Assembly: GCA_034434915.1 (NCBI GenBank)
Contig: DAOTYE010000009.1
Span: 1 to 44,965, forward strand
DNA from: DAOTYE01 sp034434915
GTDB lineage: Bacteria > Chloroflexota > Dehalococcoidia > Dehalococcoidales > RBG-16-60-22
Length of the DNA: 44,965 bases
Direction: 5' to 3'
A program made the position numbers and the translations under genes. Shown one piece after another: positions 18,605-26,274 of this stretch (its first letter is position 1; each line of letters starts with the position of its first letter). The notes beneath the pieces were generated by a model that saw only the letters and a list, made by a program, of their open reading frames with translations, was not told the origin of the DNA and ran no database searches.

Positions 18605-19993
18605 TGGGAAGTGCTGGGCAATGGCTGGACTTCCTTTGGCTGTTTTAGGCGCATACTGACTGGCGGCTTCTACAGTCAGTGCCAGGCTCATCAGGAAATC
18701 GTCATGTCCCTGGGAAGGGTCCACATAGAAGCTCATTGTCCGGTTGGGGCGATAGTGGCACTTCGCTTTTTCCATCTCAAACCAGAACTCCTGGCACTCT
18801 GCTGAGCTATCTCCCCGGTACATTTTCACTCTACCAGAGTTGATAGCGGCGAGGAGATTAAAGCCCAGCTCGGACTTTGACTGCTGGGTAAAAGTGAAAG
18901 GGGAAACGCGTGTGCCGAGAGACTGTCTCAGGAAAGAACTGACCGGCTCGCCGATGCCGGTGGCATCAACCACGATGCGGCGGCAGTGCCAGACGTTTTT
19001 GAGGATGTCAACAAGCTGAGGATAAAGCTCATGATGCTTCCTGCCGGTCCACCAGTAATGCTCAACGATGTTTATACCGGGCTGTTTCAAGATTTCACTG
19101 CAGGCGGAAAAATCAAGTTCACCGATGGTTACCACCGTTGAATCATGGCGCGGTCTTATCGCTCGTAGCAGGTCGTCTGATGTCTCTTCTGCCTCCCCGG
19201 CGATGTCAATTCCGGCAACATAGACGCTGGCGGGGTCAGGGTGGCTTTTGCGGGAGTGGATACCCTGAAGCTGAGCTCTCTGCTGGGCGCTCAGGAAGCC
19301 ACCACTGCCATGGATGGGCAGAAGGCGGTACTGGGTCAGAAAGATGGGATGGTTTTCTCCCAGCCTCTGTCTTTCCGCTTCAGCGTAAGCGCGGTAATCA
19401 GGATTGTGCTCAGCCACTGCCTCCCAGGCATAGCGGAAATGGCGTCTGATGCCGTCTTTCCTTTCCAGCTCCAGATTGGTCTGTTTGACCTCTTCAAGGA
19501 GGGTGGTATCGTCCCACGTGGTGCCGTAATGGACAGTGGTCACATTGGTGGTGGCACCCATGGGCTTGAATTCCTTGCTGTATTTGTCTTTATTCACGTC
19601 CTGCGCTTCATCTATCTCAAGGAGAAGGTGAGCGGTATTGCCGACGACGTTGGCTGATTCATCCGCAGAAAGAAAGATAGCCCGGGCATTGCCCAGCCTG
19701 ATGGTGTAACCCAGCTCAGATGTCCAGAAACCAGCGTAGCCGGCGTCATTCAGCCGGTCTTTGAGGCGGGTCATGGAGATGATGGTCTGGGGTTTGAAGG
19801 TGGGGGAGCATTTGATGATGTTCTGAGGCTCAGTAATGAACAGGGTGAGCAGAAGTACCTCAAGCTGGGCGGAGAGCTCATTCTTGCCGCCCTGCCGGGC
19901 AATCTCCACGGAAAAAGTGAGACCTTTCCTGCTGAAAACGCTGTCAAGAATGGCTCTGGCGATTTCCCGTTGATAGGGACGCAGATGAATCAT
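18602..19993 (-). CDS. Phage-type terminase large subunit
   Basis: The ATP-driven motor and nuclease that packs DNA into a capsid. 463 residues. The adenine-binding motif LRPYQ is at 4-8, an atypical Walker A RQGGKNE at 33-39 (Lys37), Walker B LLLEIDE at 123-129, and the coupling motif HYGTT at 155-159. The RNase H-fold nuclease has acidic residues at Asp263 (AGIDIAG), Asp343 (VVDATG) and Asp431-432 (GHDDF). All expected catalytic residues are present, so it looks functional. The ribosome site before the ATG is weak; an in-frame stop at 20018-20020 rules out a longer start. It lies downstream of the small terminase candidate. The capsid and portal genes, normally next to it, are about 17.5 kb away on the other strand. 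Confidence 0.93.
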   Translation of the reverse strand: MIHLRPYQREIARAILDSVFSRKGLTFSVEIARQGGKNELSAQLEVLLLTLFITEPQNIIKCSPTFKPQTIISMTRLKDRLNDAGYAGFWTSELGYTIRLGNARAIFLSADESANVVGNTAHLLLEIDEAQDVNKDKYSKEFKPMGATTNVTTVHYGTTWDDTTLLEEVKQTNLELERKDGIRRHFRYAWEAVAEHNPDYRAYAEAERQRLGENHPIFLTQYRLLPIHGSGGFLSAQQRAQLQGIHSRKSHPDPASVYVAGIDIAGEAEETSDDLLRAIRPRHDSTVVTIGELDFSACSEILKQPGINIVEHYWWTGRKHHELYPQLVDILKNVWHCRRIVVDATGIGEPVSSFLRQSLGTRVSPFTFTQQSKSELGFNLLAAINSGRVKMYRGDSSAECQEFWFEMEKAKCHYRPNRTMSFYVDPSQGHDDFLMSLALTVEAASQYAPKTAKGSPAIAQHFP

Positions 19994-20119
19994 TTTGTTT
20001 GGTGTGACCTTTCCCTCTTAGTCTTATATCCCTCATGCGGTTTGTAGCGAAGGGGAAATGATTTGAGCGGGGCTTCATACCTCCCCTTTAATTTGCTTCC
20101 TTATTGAATATGGGAGGCA

Positions 20120-20476
20120 TTACTTCTTGTCAAGCGTGCTGGAGAGGGTAATGCCGAGGGGCAAAGCGATATCCCTCAGAACATTACCGATAGCTTCTTT
20201 CAGTCCCTTCCTCTGTTCTTTGCTGATTTCATAGCGCGTGCGGATAAGGCGTTCCAGGGCTTTAGTCGCCTGCATGATGAGCTTGATGTTTTCCGGGTCT
20301 TTGCCCAGGATGGACTTGATTTTCAATCGCATCAGGGCAATCTCATCATCAATCCCATTCACGCCAGCGGCGAGCTCAAAATCAAGCCTTTCCGCCTCAG
20401 CAAAGGCTTCCTGATAATAGCCGCTCGTCTTAGCGTTTGGGCGGGCTTTTTTTCGTTCTTCGGCATGAATTGGCAT
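20120..20476 (-). CDS. Probable terminase small subunit
   Basis: 118 residues, charged and mostly helical. The basic N-terminus (EERKKARPNAKTSGYYQEAF) is followed by a helical core with D-D-E-I-A-L-M-R-L-K-I-K and later Y-E-I-S-K-E-Q. This is the size, composition and position of a small terminase subunit, which binds DNA and starts packaging; the assignment rests mainly on its place just upstream of the large terminase. The start at 20476 is chosen because AAAGGAG lies about 11 bases upstream; a longer frame to 20536 has no such site. The upstream micro-ORF overlaps its first residues. Confidence 0.65.
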   Translation of the reverse strand: MPIHAEERKKARPNAKTSGYYQEAFAEAERLDFELAAGVNGIDDEIALMRLKIKSILGKDPENIKLIMQATKALERLIRTRYEISKEQRKGLKEAIGNVLRDIALPLGITLSSTLDKK

Positions 20477-20579
20477 AGGGCTTATCTCCTTTGTCCAGCG
20501 TCCGGGCGATGGCAAGCACAATGGTATGGGCGGCAAGGTCCCAGCGCTGTTTTTCCAGAGCTAATCTCAGTAATCTCAT
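20430..20579 (-). CDS. 49-residue micro-ORF heading the terminase operon
   Basis: Starts at ATG 20579 and stops at 20430, giving MRLLRLALEKQRWDLAAHTI and a further 29 residues ending in a basic tail. The N-terminal half is a strong amphipathic helix and the C-terminus is Lys/Arg/Pro-rich, consistent with a small nucleic-acid-binding or adaptor protein. It is the first reading frame after the operator-containing promoter (start about 25 bases downstream of the predicted transcript start). Its end overlaps the small terminase gene by 47 bases in another frame. The ribosome site is modest (GAGG). Function unknown; I have the impression similar short proteins occur in phage-like loci of this group, but cannot confirm it. 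Confidence 0.5.
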   Translation of the reverse strand: MRLLRLALEKQRWDLAAHTIVLAIARTLDKGDKPYANSCRRTKKSPPKR

Positions 20580-20610
20580 CTGCTGCCTCACTTGTCATTT
20601 ACTGATGAAG

Positions 20611-20640
20611 AATATAGCACAAATGTTCTAATAATTTCCA
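20611..20640 (-). promoter_or_regulatory. Promoter of the terminase operon
   Basis: On the minus strand TGGAAA (20635-20640, four of six matches), an 18-base spacer and TATATT (20611-20616) preceded by TGC (extended -10). The operator palindrome at 20615-20630 fills the spacer and touches the -10. Layout and sequence closely match the virion-operon promoter at 37107-37136. Confidence 0.65.
20615..20630. promoter_or_regulatory. LexA-like operator palindrome, terminase copy
   Basis: TAGCACAAATGTTCTA, an imperfect 7-2-7 palindrome (TAGCACA / TGTTCTA). The core reads GCAC-AAAT-GTTC, one base from the Gram-positive LexA pattern GAAC-N4-GTTC. The same element occurs at 37117-37132. Its place between -35 and -10 is right for a repressor site. 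Confidence 0.6.
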
Positions 20641-20655
20641 GCGGATTTTGTCACT

Positions 20656-20685
20656 TTGCGTTAGAACGAGTAGCCGTTATAGAAT
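20656..20685 (+). promoter_or_regulatory. Possible promoter of the zinc-ribbon gene
   Basis: TTGCGT (20656-20661) with TATAGA (20678-20683, 16-base spacer) or TAGAAT (20680-20685, 18-base spacer). It is divergent from the terminase promoter. Confidence 0.4.
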
Positions 20686-20699
20686 AAGCCGGGTGGAAT

Positions 20700-21395
20700 A
20701 TGGCTGAGTTACGGCATCTTTATCAGCTTCAGGAGCTTGACCTTGAAATTGAGGCGGAGGAGAAGAAGCTCCAGGAGAAGCTGAGTCTGAGAAAAGAAAG
20801 TGATGAGCTTATTGCGGCACGGGCAGGACTCACCTCAGCACAACAGCGCCTGGATGAACTGAAGAAACAGCAGAAGTCTGCTGAACGGCAAGCTGATGAT
20901 ATTACCTCTAAAATCAAAGCGGTGGAAGACCAGCTCTACGGTGGGAAAGTGCGTAACCCGAAGGAGCTGGAAAGCTTGCATCTTGAAGCCGAGCTTTTAA
21001 AAAAGAAGCGCGATGAGCTTGAGACATCCTTGCTGGAATTGATGGATAGGGTGGAGTCAGCACAGAAAGAAATGACAAAGGCAAGCCAAGAGTTCAAAAT
21101 GGTTGAAACAAAATGGCAGAATGAGCAGAAAAGGCTTGCGGAGGAGATTGAGGCGCTGAAGGAAAAGTCAGCCCGGCTTAAACAAAGCAGGCAGGCACTT
21201 GCCGGAGTGCTTGATGCCCGGATACTTGACCTGTACAGTCGGCTGAGAAAGCACAAGGGATATGCCATCGTGAAAGTGGAGCAGGGGATTTGCCGCGGGT
21301 GTCGCATCTCTCTGCCGTCAAGCGACCTTCAGCAGGCGCGGAGCGGGCATCTTGTCCACTGCAGTAGCTGTGGGCGTATCCTTTTTTTGCCGTGA
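20700..21395 (+). CDS. Coiled-coil protein with C-terminal C4 zinc ribbon
   Basis: 231 residues. About 1-170 is a long, highly charged antiparallel coiled coil (repeated E/K/L/Q heptads), followed by a zinc ribbon with CRGC at about 199-202 and CSSC near the C-terminus. This matches the zf-RING_7 / CdsZ type family. The biochemical role is poorly defined; proteins of this build act as chaperone-like or nucleic-acid-associated factors. It lies 45 bases before the RNase HI-like gene and just before the RNase P RNA, an arrangement I recall from other bacterial phyla, which suggests a link to RNA metabolism. Confidence 0.8.
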   Translation: MAELRHLYQLQELDLEIEAEEKKLQEKLSLRKESDELIAARAGLTSAQQRLDELKKQQKSAERQADDITSKIKAVEDQLYGGKVRNPKELESLHLEAELLKKKRDELETSLLELMDRVESAQKEMTKASQEFKMVETKWQNEQKRLAEEIEALKEKSARLKQSRQALAGVLDARILDLYSRLRKHKGYAIVKVEQGICRGCRISLPSSDLQQARSGHLVHCSSCGRILFLP

Positions 21396-21440
21396 ATCCA
21401 ATTGAAGGCTAGTGTTTTTGTTTAAGAGAACAGGGAGAAG

Positions 21441-21851
21441 ATGAAAAAAGCTATCATCTGGGTGGATGGGGCGGCGCGGGGCAATCCCGGACCGGCAGCC
21501 ATTTCTGCCATCCTCAAGGATGAGAAAGGAAAGGCGCATTCCCGGTTTTCTCAGAGAATAGGTATTGCGACCAATAATGAGGCGGAGTACCGGGCGGTCA
21601 TTGCGGGCATTGAGAAGGCAATTTCACTGGGGGCTGACGCTGTGGAGATTAACTCTGATTCTGAGCTTATTGTGAGACAATTGAGCGGCAAATATAGAGT
21701 AAAAGACACGATGTTGAAGCCGCTCTATGAACGTGTGAAACAGCTACAGAGCTCGCTGGTCAGCTTCAAGTTGAGCCATATCCCGCGTGAGCAAAACAGG
21801 GAAGCTGATAGGCTGGTAAATAAGGCTCTGGACAGTCCATTGACTAATTGA
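21441..21851 (+). CDS. RNase HI-family protein
   Basis: 136 residues with the complete RNase H active site: Asp in VDGAARGNPGP (about 9), Glu in TNNEAEYRA (about 48), Asp in INSDSELIV (about 73) and the late Asp in REQNREADRLVN. RNase HI cuts the RNA strand of RNA-DNA hybrids. This is the compact type often annotated as reverse-transcriptase-like or RNase HI family, without the basic handle of E. coli RnhA. Ribosome site GGGAGAAG precedes the ATG. The promoter of the RNase P RNA overlaps its last codons. Confidence 0.9.
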   Translation: MKKAIIWVDGAARGNPGPAAISAILKDEKGKAHSRFSQRIGIATNNEAEYRAVIAGIEKAISLGADAVEINSDSELIVRQLSGKYRVKDTMLKPLYERVKQLQSSLVSFKLSHIPREQNREADRLVNKALDSPLTN

Positions 21852-21868
21852 GTGGCGCGTATTACACT
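21840..21868 (+). promoter_or_regulatory. Promoter of the RNase P RNA gene
   Basis: TTGACT (21840-21845), 17-base spacer, TACACT (21863-21868). The predicted start (about 21875-21877) coincides with the first base of the P1 helix. The -35 lies inside the end of the RNase HI-like gene. Confidence 0.65.
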
Positions 21869-21876
21869 GTAAATGG

Positions 21877-22235
21877 GTCAAGTAAACCGGGTGACCGCCC
21901 CGATTTCTTAGGGGAGGAAAGTCCGAGCTCCGCCGGGCAGGATGCTGGGTAACGCCCAGGAGGGGTGACCCTACGGAAAGTGCCACAGAAACATACCGTC
22001 TTTCACATTTTGTGAAGGATAAGGGTGAAATGGCGAGGTAAGAGCTCACCAGCGGCCGGGTGACCGGTCGGCTGGGCAAACCCCATCCGGAGCAAGGCCA
22101 AATAGAGGGACAAAGGGTGCCCGGCCTGTTCCCTGGGTTGGCCGCTGGAACCTGGTGGTAACATCAGGGCAAGATAGATGGTCACCGTCCCGGTGAAAAT
22201 CGGGATACAGAACTCGGCTTACAGGTTTACTTGAC
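21877..22235 (+). ncRNA. rnpB: RNase P RNA, bacterial type A
   Basis: Catalytic RNA that matures the 5' ends of tRNAs. The ends are fixed by a perfect 12-bp P1 helix: GTCAAGTAAACC (21877-21888) pairs with GGTTTACTTGAC (22224-22235). The universally conserved core GAGGAAAGTCCGAGCTC is near the 5' end (about 21914-21930), and its partner segment GATACAGAACTCGGCTTA, including ACAGAA, lies near the 3' end, forming P4. The size of about 359 bases fits type A. It is preceded by its own promoter; no clear terminator follows. Confidence 0.95.
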
Positions 22236-22332
22236 TCCGGTGCCCGCCTTCATTGTTCCTGATATAACTAATGTGAGGAATTATCAAATGCAGGGTTTTC
22301 CTGTCTTTGCTTAGCAGGCAGGTGTTAAAGCT

Positions 22333-23481
22333 ATGTCCAGACGTTTAAAGCTGACATTTATTATTCTCTTCATCATCGTTTTTGTTACTCTTTCCTTCGG
22401 GTTAGGCTACAGCCAGGGGAGGTCAACCGCCAGCCAGAGTAGCGGTATAGCTATTATTGAGGAAGCATGGAACATTATCTTCAATCGTTACGTAGACCGC
22501 AGCCACCTTGAGGCAGGCAGGCTGACGCAAGGCGCCATTGAAGGTATGCTTGAGGCACTTGATGACCCGTACAGCGCTTATCTTAATGCTGAAGATTTCA
22601 AGCTTGGTGTAAGCAATATGGAAGGAGAGATTGAAGGCATTGGAGCGCAGGTGGGCGTAAGAGATGGGAAGATAACGGTGATTGCTCCTCTGGTGGACTC
22701 CCCAGCAGATAAGGCGGGGGTTAGAGCCGGCGATATTGTTCTGGAGATAGACGGTGAGCCAACTAAATCAATGAATCTGGCAGAGGCGGTGCTTAAGATT
22801 CGCGGACGGGCAGGTACGACGGTGAGGCTTCTCATCTTACACGAAGGGGAGACTGAGCCGAAAGAAATTGAGATTGTGCGCAGCCGGATTGAGATCACCA
22901 GCGTCCGTTTTGAGATGAAAGAAGCGCAGTACGCCTATATCTGGATTACCTATTTCTCACAGCGCACAGCTGAAGAGCTGGCTGATGTGCTTGAGTCTGT
23001 GGATGTGAATAACACGAAGGGCGTTATTCTTGACCTGCGCAGTAACCCCGGTGGCGTGCTGGAGGCGGTGGTCAGGGTGGCGTCTTTCTTCCTGCCGGAA
23101 GGCGTGGTGGTGAGGGTAGTGGATAATGAGGGCAGGGAGACCATGCTTTCAGCTAAACCTAACAGGCTGACTACTTCCCTGCCGATGGTGGTGCTTACGG
23201 ATAGCTACAGCGCGAGCGGAAGTGAAGTGCTGGCAGGAGCATTGCAGGACTATATGCGTGCCACCATCGCCGGGAAAAAGACGTTTGGGAAGGGCAGTGT
23301 CAATGTCTTCCAGCAATTGAGCGATGGCTCAGGGATTTACCTCACCATAGCGCGCTGGCTCACGCCCAATGGCAGGCTCATTGAGGGGCAGGGGATAGCC
23401 CCGGATTATGAGCTTATGGAAGAGGGCGATGATGCCATAAGGTGGGCAGTGGGATATCTTGCCCGGTGCACCTCTGGTTGA
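22333..23481 (+). CDS. C-terminal processing peptidase (S41 family), secreted or membrane-anchored
   Basis: 382 residues. An N-terminal hydrophobic segment (about 6-27, signal or anchor) is followed by a helical region with the typical DPYSAYL motif, a PDZ domain (about 90-175, with GIGAQVGVRDGKITVI and PADKAGVRAGDIVLEID), and the protease domain. The catalytic serine is in SYSASGSEV and the lysine in KKTFGKGS, the Ser-Lys dyad of tail-specific proteases. It probably trims or degrades exported proteins at the cell surface. The ribosome site is weak. It follows rnpB by about 100 bases. Confidence 0.93.
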   Translation: MSRRLKLTFIILFIIVFVTLSFGLGYSQGRSTASQSSGIAIIEEAWNIIFNRYVDRSHLEAGRLTQGAIEGMLEALDDPYSAYLNAEDFKLGVSNMEGEIEGIGAQVGVRDGKITVIAPLVDSPADKAGVRAGDIVLEIDGEPTKSMNLAEAVLKIRGRAGTTVRLLILHEGETEPKEIEIVRSRIEITSVRFEMKEAQYAYIWITYFSQRTAEELADVLESVDVNNTKGVILDLRSNPGGVLEAVVRVASFFLPEGVVVRVVDNEGRETMLSAKPNRLTTSLPMVVLTDSYSASGSEVLAGALQDYMRATIAGKKTFGKGSVNVFQQLSDGSGIYLTIARWLTPNGRLIEGQGIAPDYELMEEGDDAIRWAVGYLARCTSG

Positions 23482-23529
23482 CCCATAGGTTCCGCCCGTT
23501 GAGGCGGCTTAGTAATGGAGGTGGATTTT

Positions 23530-24108
23530 ATGACCGGAGAGAAGGCTGAGATAACCATTAATAAGGCAAAATTATCCATTATTCAGGGCGATATCACGCG
23601 GCAGGAAACTGATGCCATTGTAAACGCCGCCAACTCAAGCCTGATGGGTGGTGGTGGTGTGGATGGGGCAATTCACCGCGCCGGCGGTCCGGCGATACTT
23701 GAGGAGTGCAAGCAGATTGTGGCGCGGCGGGGCAGACTGCCCACGGGGCAAGCCGTCATCACCACAGGCGGCAACCTGAAAGCCAGATACGTCATTCATA
23801 CTGTGGGACCAATCTGGCACGGAGGGAACAGCGGCGAAGCCGGGCTTCTGGCGAGTGCCTACCAGGAGAGCTTGAAACTGGCAGAAGAGAGAGGGCTTGC
23901 CAGCATTTCCTTTCCTTCAATCAGCACCGGAGCCTATGGCTACCCTGTGGACAGGGCGGCGAAGATAGCTTTGCAAACGGTGGTCGCTTTTCTCCGCAAA
24001 CATGCGGTCTCACTGAAGGAAGTAGTCTTTGTCCTTTTTGACGCGCGGACTTATGAGGCATATTCATCTGCCCTGCGGGATGTGCTTAAAGAATCACAGG
24101 AAACCTGA
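23530..24108 (+). CDS. Macro-domain ADP-ribose hydrolase
   Basis: 192 residues, one macro domain of the YmdB/MacroD type. The ADP-ribose-binding elements are GDITRQETDAIVNAANSSL (20-38), then GGGGVDGAIHRAGG (40-53), and SFPSISTGAYGYP in the second half. The family removes ADP-ribose from proteins or O-acetyl-ADP-ribose. An earlier ATG exists at 23515, but GGAGGTGG lies 6-8 bases before 23530, which fixes the start. Its stop shares a base with the start of the CDF transporter gene, so translation is coupled. Confidence 0.9.
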   Translation: MTGEKAEITINKAKLSIIQGDITRQETDAIVNAANSSLMGGGGVDGAIHRAGGPAILEECKQIVARRGRLPTGQAVITTGGNLKARYVIHTVGPIWHGGNSGEAGLLASAYQESLKLAEERGLASISFPSISTGAYGYPVDRAAKIALQTVVAFLRKHAVSLKEVVFVLFDARTYEAYSSALRDVLKESQET

Positions 24109-25046
24109 TGGCTGAACATGCTCATGGTCTGCCGGTGGGGAAGAAGCTTAAATGTGGCGTCTTCCTTTCCGGCGTGATATTCGTGGTGGAGGTGGTGGGC
24201 GGTCTCCTTTCCCATAGTCTGGCTCTGCTCAGCGATGCCGGTCACGTGCTGGCGGATATCATGGCTCTTTCCTTAAGCTGGTACGGGATAAGGCAGGCAG
24301 GGCGTCCCTCAAGCAGTAAGATGACCTTTGGTTACCACCGTGTGGGAGTAATCATCGCCATCACCAATGCCATAGGTATTTTCGTCATCGCTGTCATCAT
24401 TTTTTATGAAGCGTACCATCGCTGGCAACAGCCTCCGGAAGTAGATAGCCCGCTGATGCTCACCGCGGCAGTAACCGGTCTCAGCGTCAATATTTTCCTC
24501 GCCTTCTGGTTGCGGCGCGAGCAGCGTGCTAACCTCAATGTGCGCAGTGCCTTCTGGCATGTCCTGGGCGATGCCCTTTCGTCTATCGGTGTGATTATCG
24601 GAGCAGTTATCATCATGTTCACGGGCTGGTTTGTGGTTGACCCGCTCATCAGTGTGCTCATCAGCATTGTCATTATTGCCTCTGCCTGGGGAATCCTCAA
24701 GGAGGGTCTGAAAGTCCTGCTTGAAGCGGCGCCAGCTAAGATTGATATTGACGGCATGGTTGAAGCACTTAAACGCATACCGGGCGTGAAAGGCATCCAT
24801 GATGTCCATGTATGGAGCATCTCACCGGAACTGCACGCCATGAGCTGTCATGTCCTCATTGGCGATGTGCCCACGAGCGAGGCGTCAGAGATAAGGAAGA
24901 GGGTTGAAGATATGCTGAGGGACAGCTTTGACATTGAACACAGCACCATTCAGACGGAATGTGCAGAGTGTGCGCCAAATGATATCTTCTGCACTCTTCA
25001 TCCGTCTCAATGTGAGGATGACGGAAAAAGCAAAAAGGGGCAATAA
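24108..25046 (+). CDS. Cation diffusion facilitator (Zn/Cd/Co efflux type)
   Basis: 312 residues with about six membrane segments (to about 205) and a cytoplasmic C-terminal domain. The transport site is seen as SDAGHVLAD (Asp43, His46, Asp50) in TM2 and HVLGD in TM5. The C-terminal domain has the HDVHVWSIS and CHVLI elements that bind metal in the dimer. The last about 30 residues carry an unusual Cys-rich tail (CAEC, then Cys and His spaced to the end) that could bind metal. Exports divalent metal against protons. Overlaps the macro-domain gene by one base (TGATG), so it is in the same transcript. Confidence 0.9.
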   Translation: MAEHAHGLPVGKKLKCGVFLSGVIFVVEVVGGLLSHSLALLSDAGHVLADIMALSLSWYGIRQAGRPSSSKMTFGYHRVGVIIAITNAIGIFVIAVIIFYEAYHRWQQPPEVDSPLMLTAAVTGLSVNIFLAFWLRREQRANLNVRSAFWHVLGDALSSIGVIIGAVIIMFTGWFVVDPLISVLISIVIIASAWGILKEGLKVLLEAAPAKIDIDGMVEALKRIPGVKGIHDVHVWSISPELHAMSCHVLIGDVPTSEASEIRKRVEDMLRDSFDIEHSTIQTECAECAPNDIFCTLHPSQCEDDGKSKKGQ

Positions 25047-25052
25047 AACCTC

Positions 25053-25081
25053 TTGCTAACCGGCGCCAGATAAGCTAGGAT
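25053..25081 (+). promoter_or_regulatory. Possible promoter of the CvpA-like gene
   Basis: TTGCTA (25053-25058), 17-base spacer, TAGGAT (25076-25081). Each hexamer matches consensus at four of six positions. The ATG at 25090 would then have a very short leader. Confidence 0.3.
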
Positions 25082-25089
25082 GAAGGCAA

Positions 25090-25602
25090 ATGATTATCAG
25101 CCTCTTCGTTATCGTGATTCTTATCCTGAGCTTCTTTGGTGGTTGCAAGCAGGGCGCGGTGAAGAACTTCTTCAGCCTGGCGGGCGTGTTCATCGCCGTA
25201 CCGGTGGCTGGTCTTTATTATGATACCTTAGCCAGGTGGCTGTCTTTTCTGCCGGGGGAAAACTGGGAGCATTTTATCAGCTTTTTCATCGTACTGGGAT
25301 TGGTGAGCGCCATACTCGCCATTATTTTCCTGATACCCGGCAGGATTATCGGCAAGCTGTGGAACGGTGGCATCCTCTTCAGGCTTCTCGGTGGGGCGTT
25401 CAATGCTTTCTCAGCGGCGGTGGGCATGGTGGTCTTCACCCTGGTCCTGTTCGCTTACCCCATTTTTGATTTTCTGGTGAGCTGGCTGGCTCACTCTGAA
25501 GTTCTCATGTCCCTGGTGAGCAGTATGACGTTTGTCCAGGCACTGCTTCCGGGTGAATTCCAGCAGGCAGAAGGCTTTGTGTTCATCTGCACATTGCTGT
25601 AG
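25090..25602 (+). CDS. CvpA-family membrane protein
   Basis: 170 residues with four hydrophobic segments (about 2-16, 28-45, 63-84, 97-130). The N-terminal FFGGCKQGAVKNFFSLAGVF resembles the CvpA signature (G-x-x-x-G-x-x-x-x-x-L). CvpA is needed for colicin V production in E. coli and more broadly for envelope integrity, but its molecular role is not settled. It follows the CDF gene by 43 bases and precedes the DUF4389 protein by 24. No good ribosome site before the ATG. Confidence 0.7.
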   Translation: MIISLFVIVILILSFFGGCKQGAVKNFFSLAGVFIAVPVAGLYYDTLARWLSFLPGENWEHFISFFIVLGLVSAILAIIFLIPGRIIGKLWNGGILFRLLGGAFNAFSAAVGMVVFTLVLFAYPIFDFLVSWLAHSEVLMSLVSSMTFVQALLPGEFQQAEGFVFICTLL

Positions 25603-25626
25603 AAAACATAAAGAAGGAGGCAGGCT

Positions 25627-26274
25627 ATGGCACAGGAAGGAACCACGGCATATCCTTTGACGCTCAAGGGTGAACTGACCGCACCGCCCGGGCGCGGCTG
25701 GTGGCTGCTCAAATGGCTTCTGGCAATTCCTCACTTCATAATTCTCCTTTTCCTCTGGATTGCGTTTTTCGTGATAACCGTTGTCGCTTTCTTCGCTATC
25801 CTTTTTACCGGCAAGTATCCCAGGACTCTTTTTGATTTCAACATGGGGGTCCTGCGCTGGACATGGCGGGTGGAGTTCTATAGCTACGGTGCACTTGCCA
25901 CAGACAAATACCCACCGTTCACTATGGATTCTGTTCCTGATTATCCCGCCGACCTGCAGGTGGAATATCCGGCAGAGCTGTCCCGGGGGCTGGTGCTGGT
26001 CAAGTGGTGGCTGCTGGCAATCCCGCACTATATTATCGTGAGTTTCTTTGTGGGCGGTATGTTTGGCTGGGAACGGGGTGGCGGGTGGAAGGTGCAAAAC
26101 TCCGGATTGATTTTCATTGTCGCCATCTTTGCCGCCATCTGGTTGCTCTTCACCGGCAGATATCCGCCGGACCTCTTCAAGCTGGTCATGGGGATGAACC
26201 GCTGGGCTTACCGGGTGGGGGCGTACGCCTTTCTCCTGACAGATAAATATCCACCGTTCCGCTTGTGGGACTAA
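25627..26274 (+). CDS. DUF4389 membrane protein with two tandem units
   Basis: 215 residues made of two similar halves. Each half has a Trp-rich membrane helix (WWLLKWLLAIPHFIILLFLW; VKWWLLAIPHYIIV), a second membrane helix, then the motif F-T-G-[KR]-Y-P-x-x-L-F-x-x-x-M-G-x-x-R-W-x-x-R-V and D-K-Y-P-P-F. This is the DUF4389 pattern duplicated within one protein. Function unknown; probably an inner-membrane protein with four helices. Strong ribosome site AAGAAGGAGG. It converges with mutM and overlaps its end by 4 bases. Confidence 0.85.
   Translation: MAQEGTTAYPLTLKGELTAPPGRGWWLLKWLLAIPHFIILLFLWIAFFVITVVAFFAILFTGKYPRTLFDFNMGVLRWTWRVEFYSYGALATDKYPPFTMDSVPDYPADLQVEYPAELSRGLVLVKWWLLAIPHYIIVSFFVGGMFGWERGGGWKVQNSGLIFIVAIFAAIWLLFTGRYPPDLFKLVMGMNRWAYRVGAYAFLLTDKYPPFRLWD

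Noticed and set aside
19944..20078. 44-codon frame between the small and large terminase genes with GGGGAGG just before its ATG
   Set aside because: The spacing is too short, the peptide is low in helix/strand pattern, and it overlaps the large terminase in another frame. It may only help translation of the terminase; not enough to call a gene.
18602..20579. Decayed prophage remnant
   Set aside because: The large terminase keeps Walker A, Walker B, coupling and nuclease residues, and the operon has an organised promoter. No stops or frameshifts seen.
20661..20674. Second operator copy (TTAGAACGAG) upstream of the zinc-ribbon gene
   Set aside because: Only one half-site is present; the other half is missing.
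21877..22235. Protein-coding frames across the RNase P RNA
   Set aside because: They run through the conserved RNA core and lack ribosome sites; the RNA structure explains the region.
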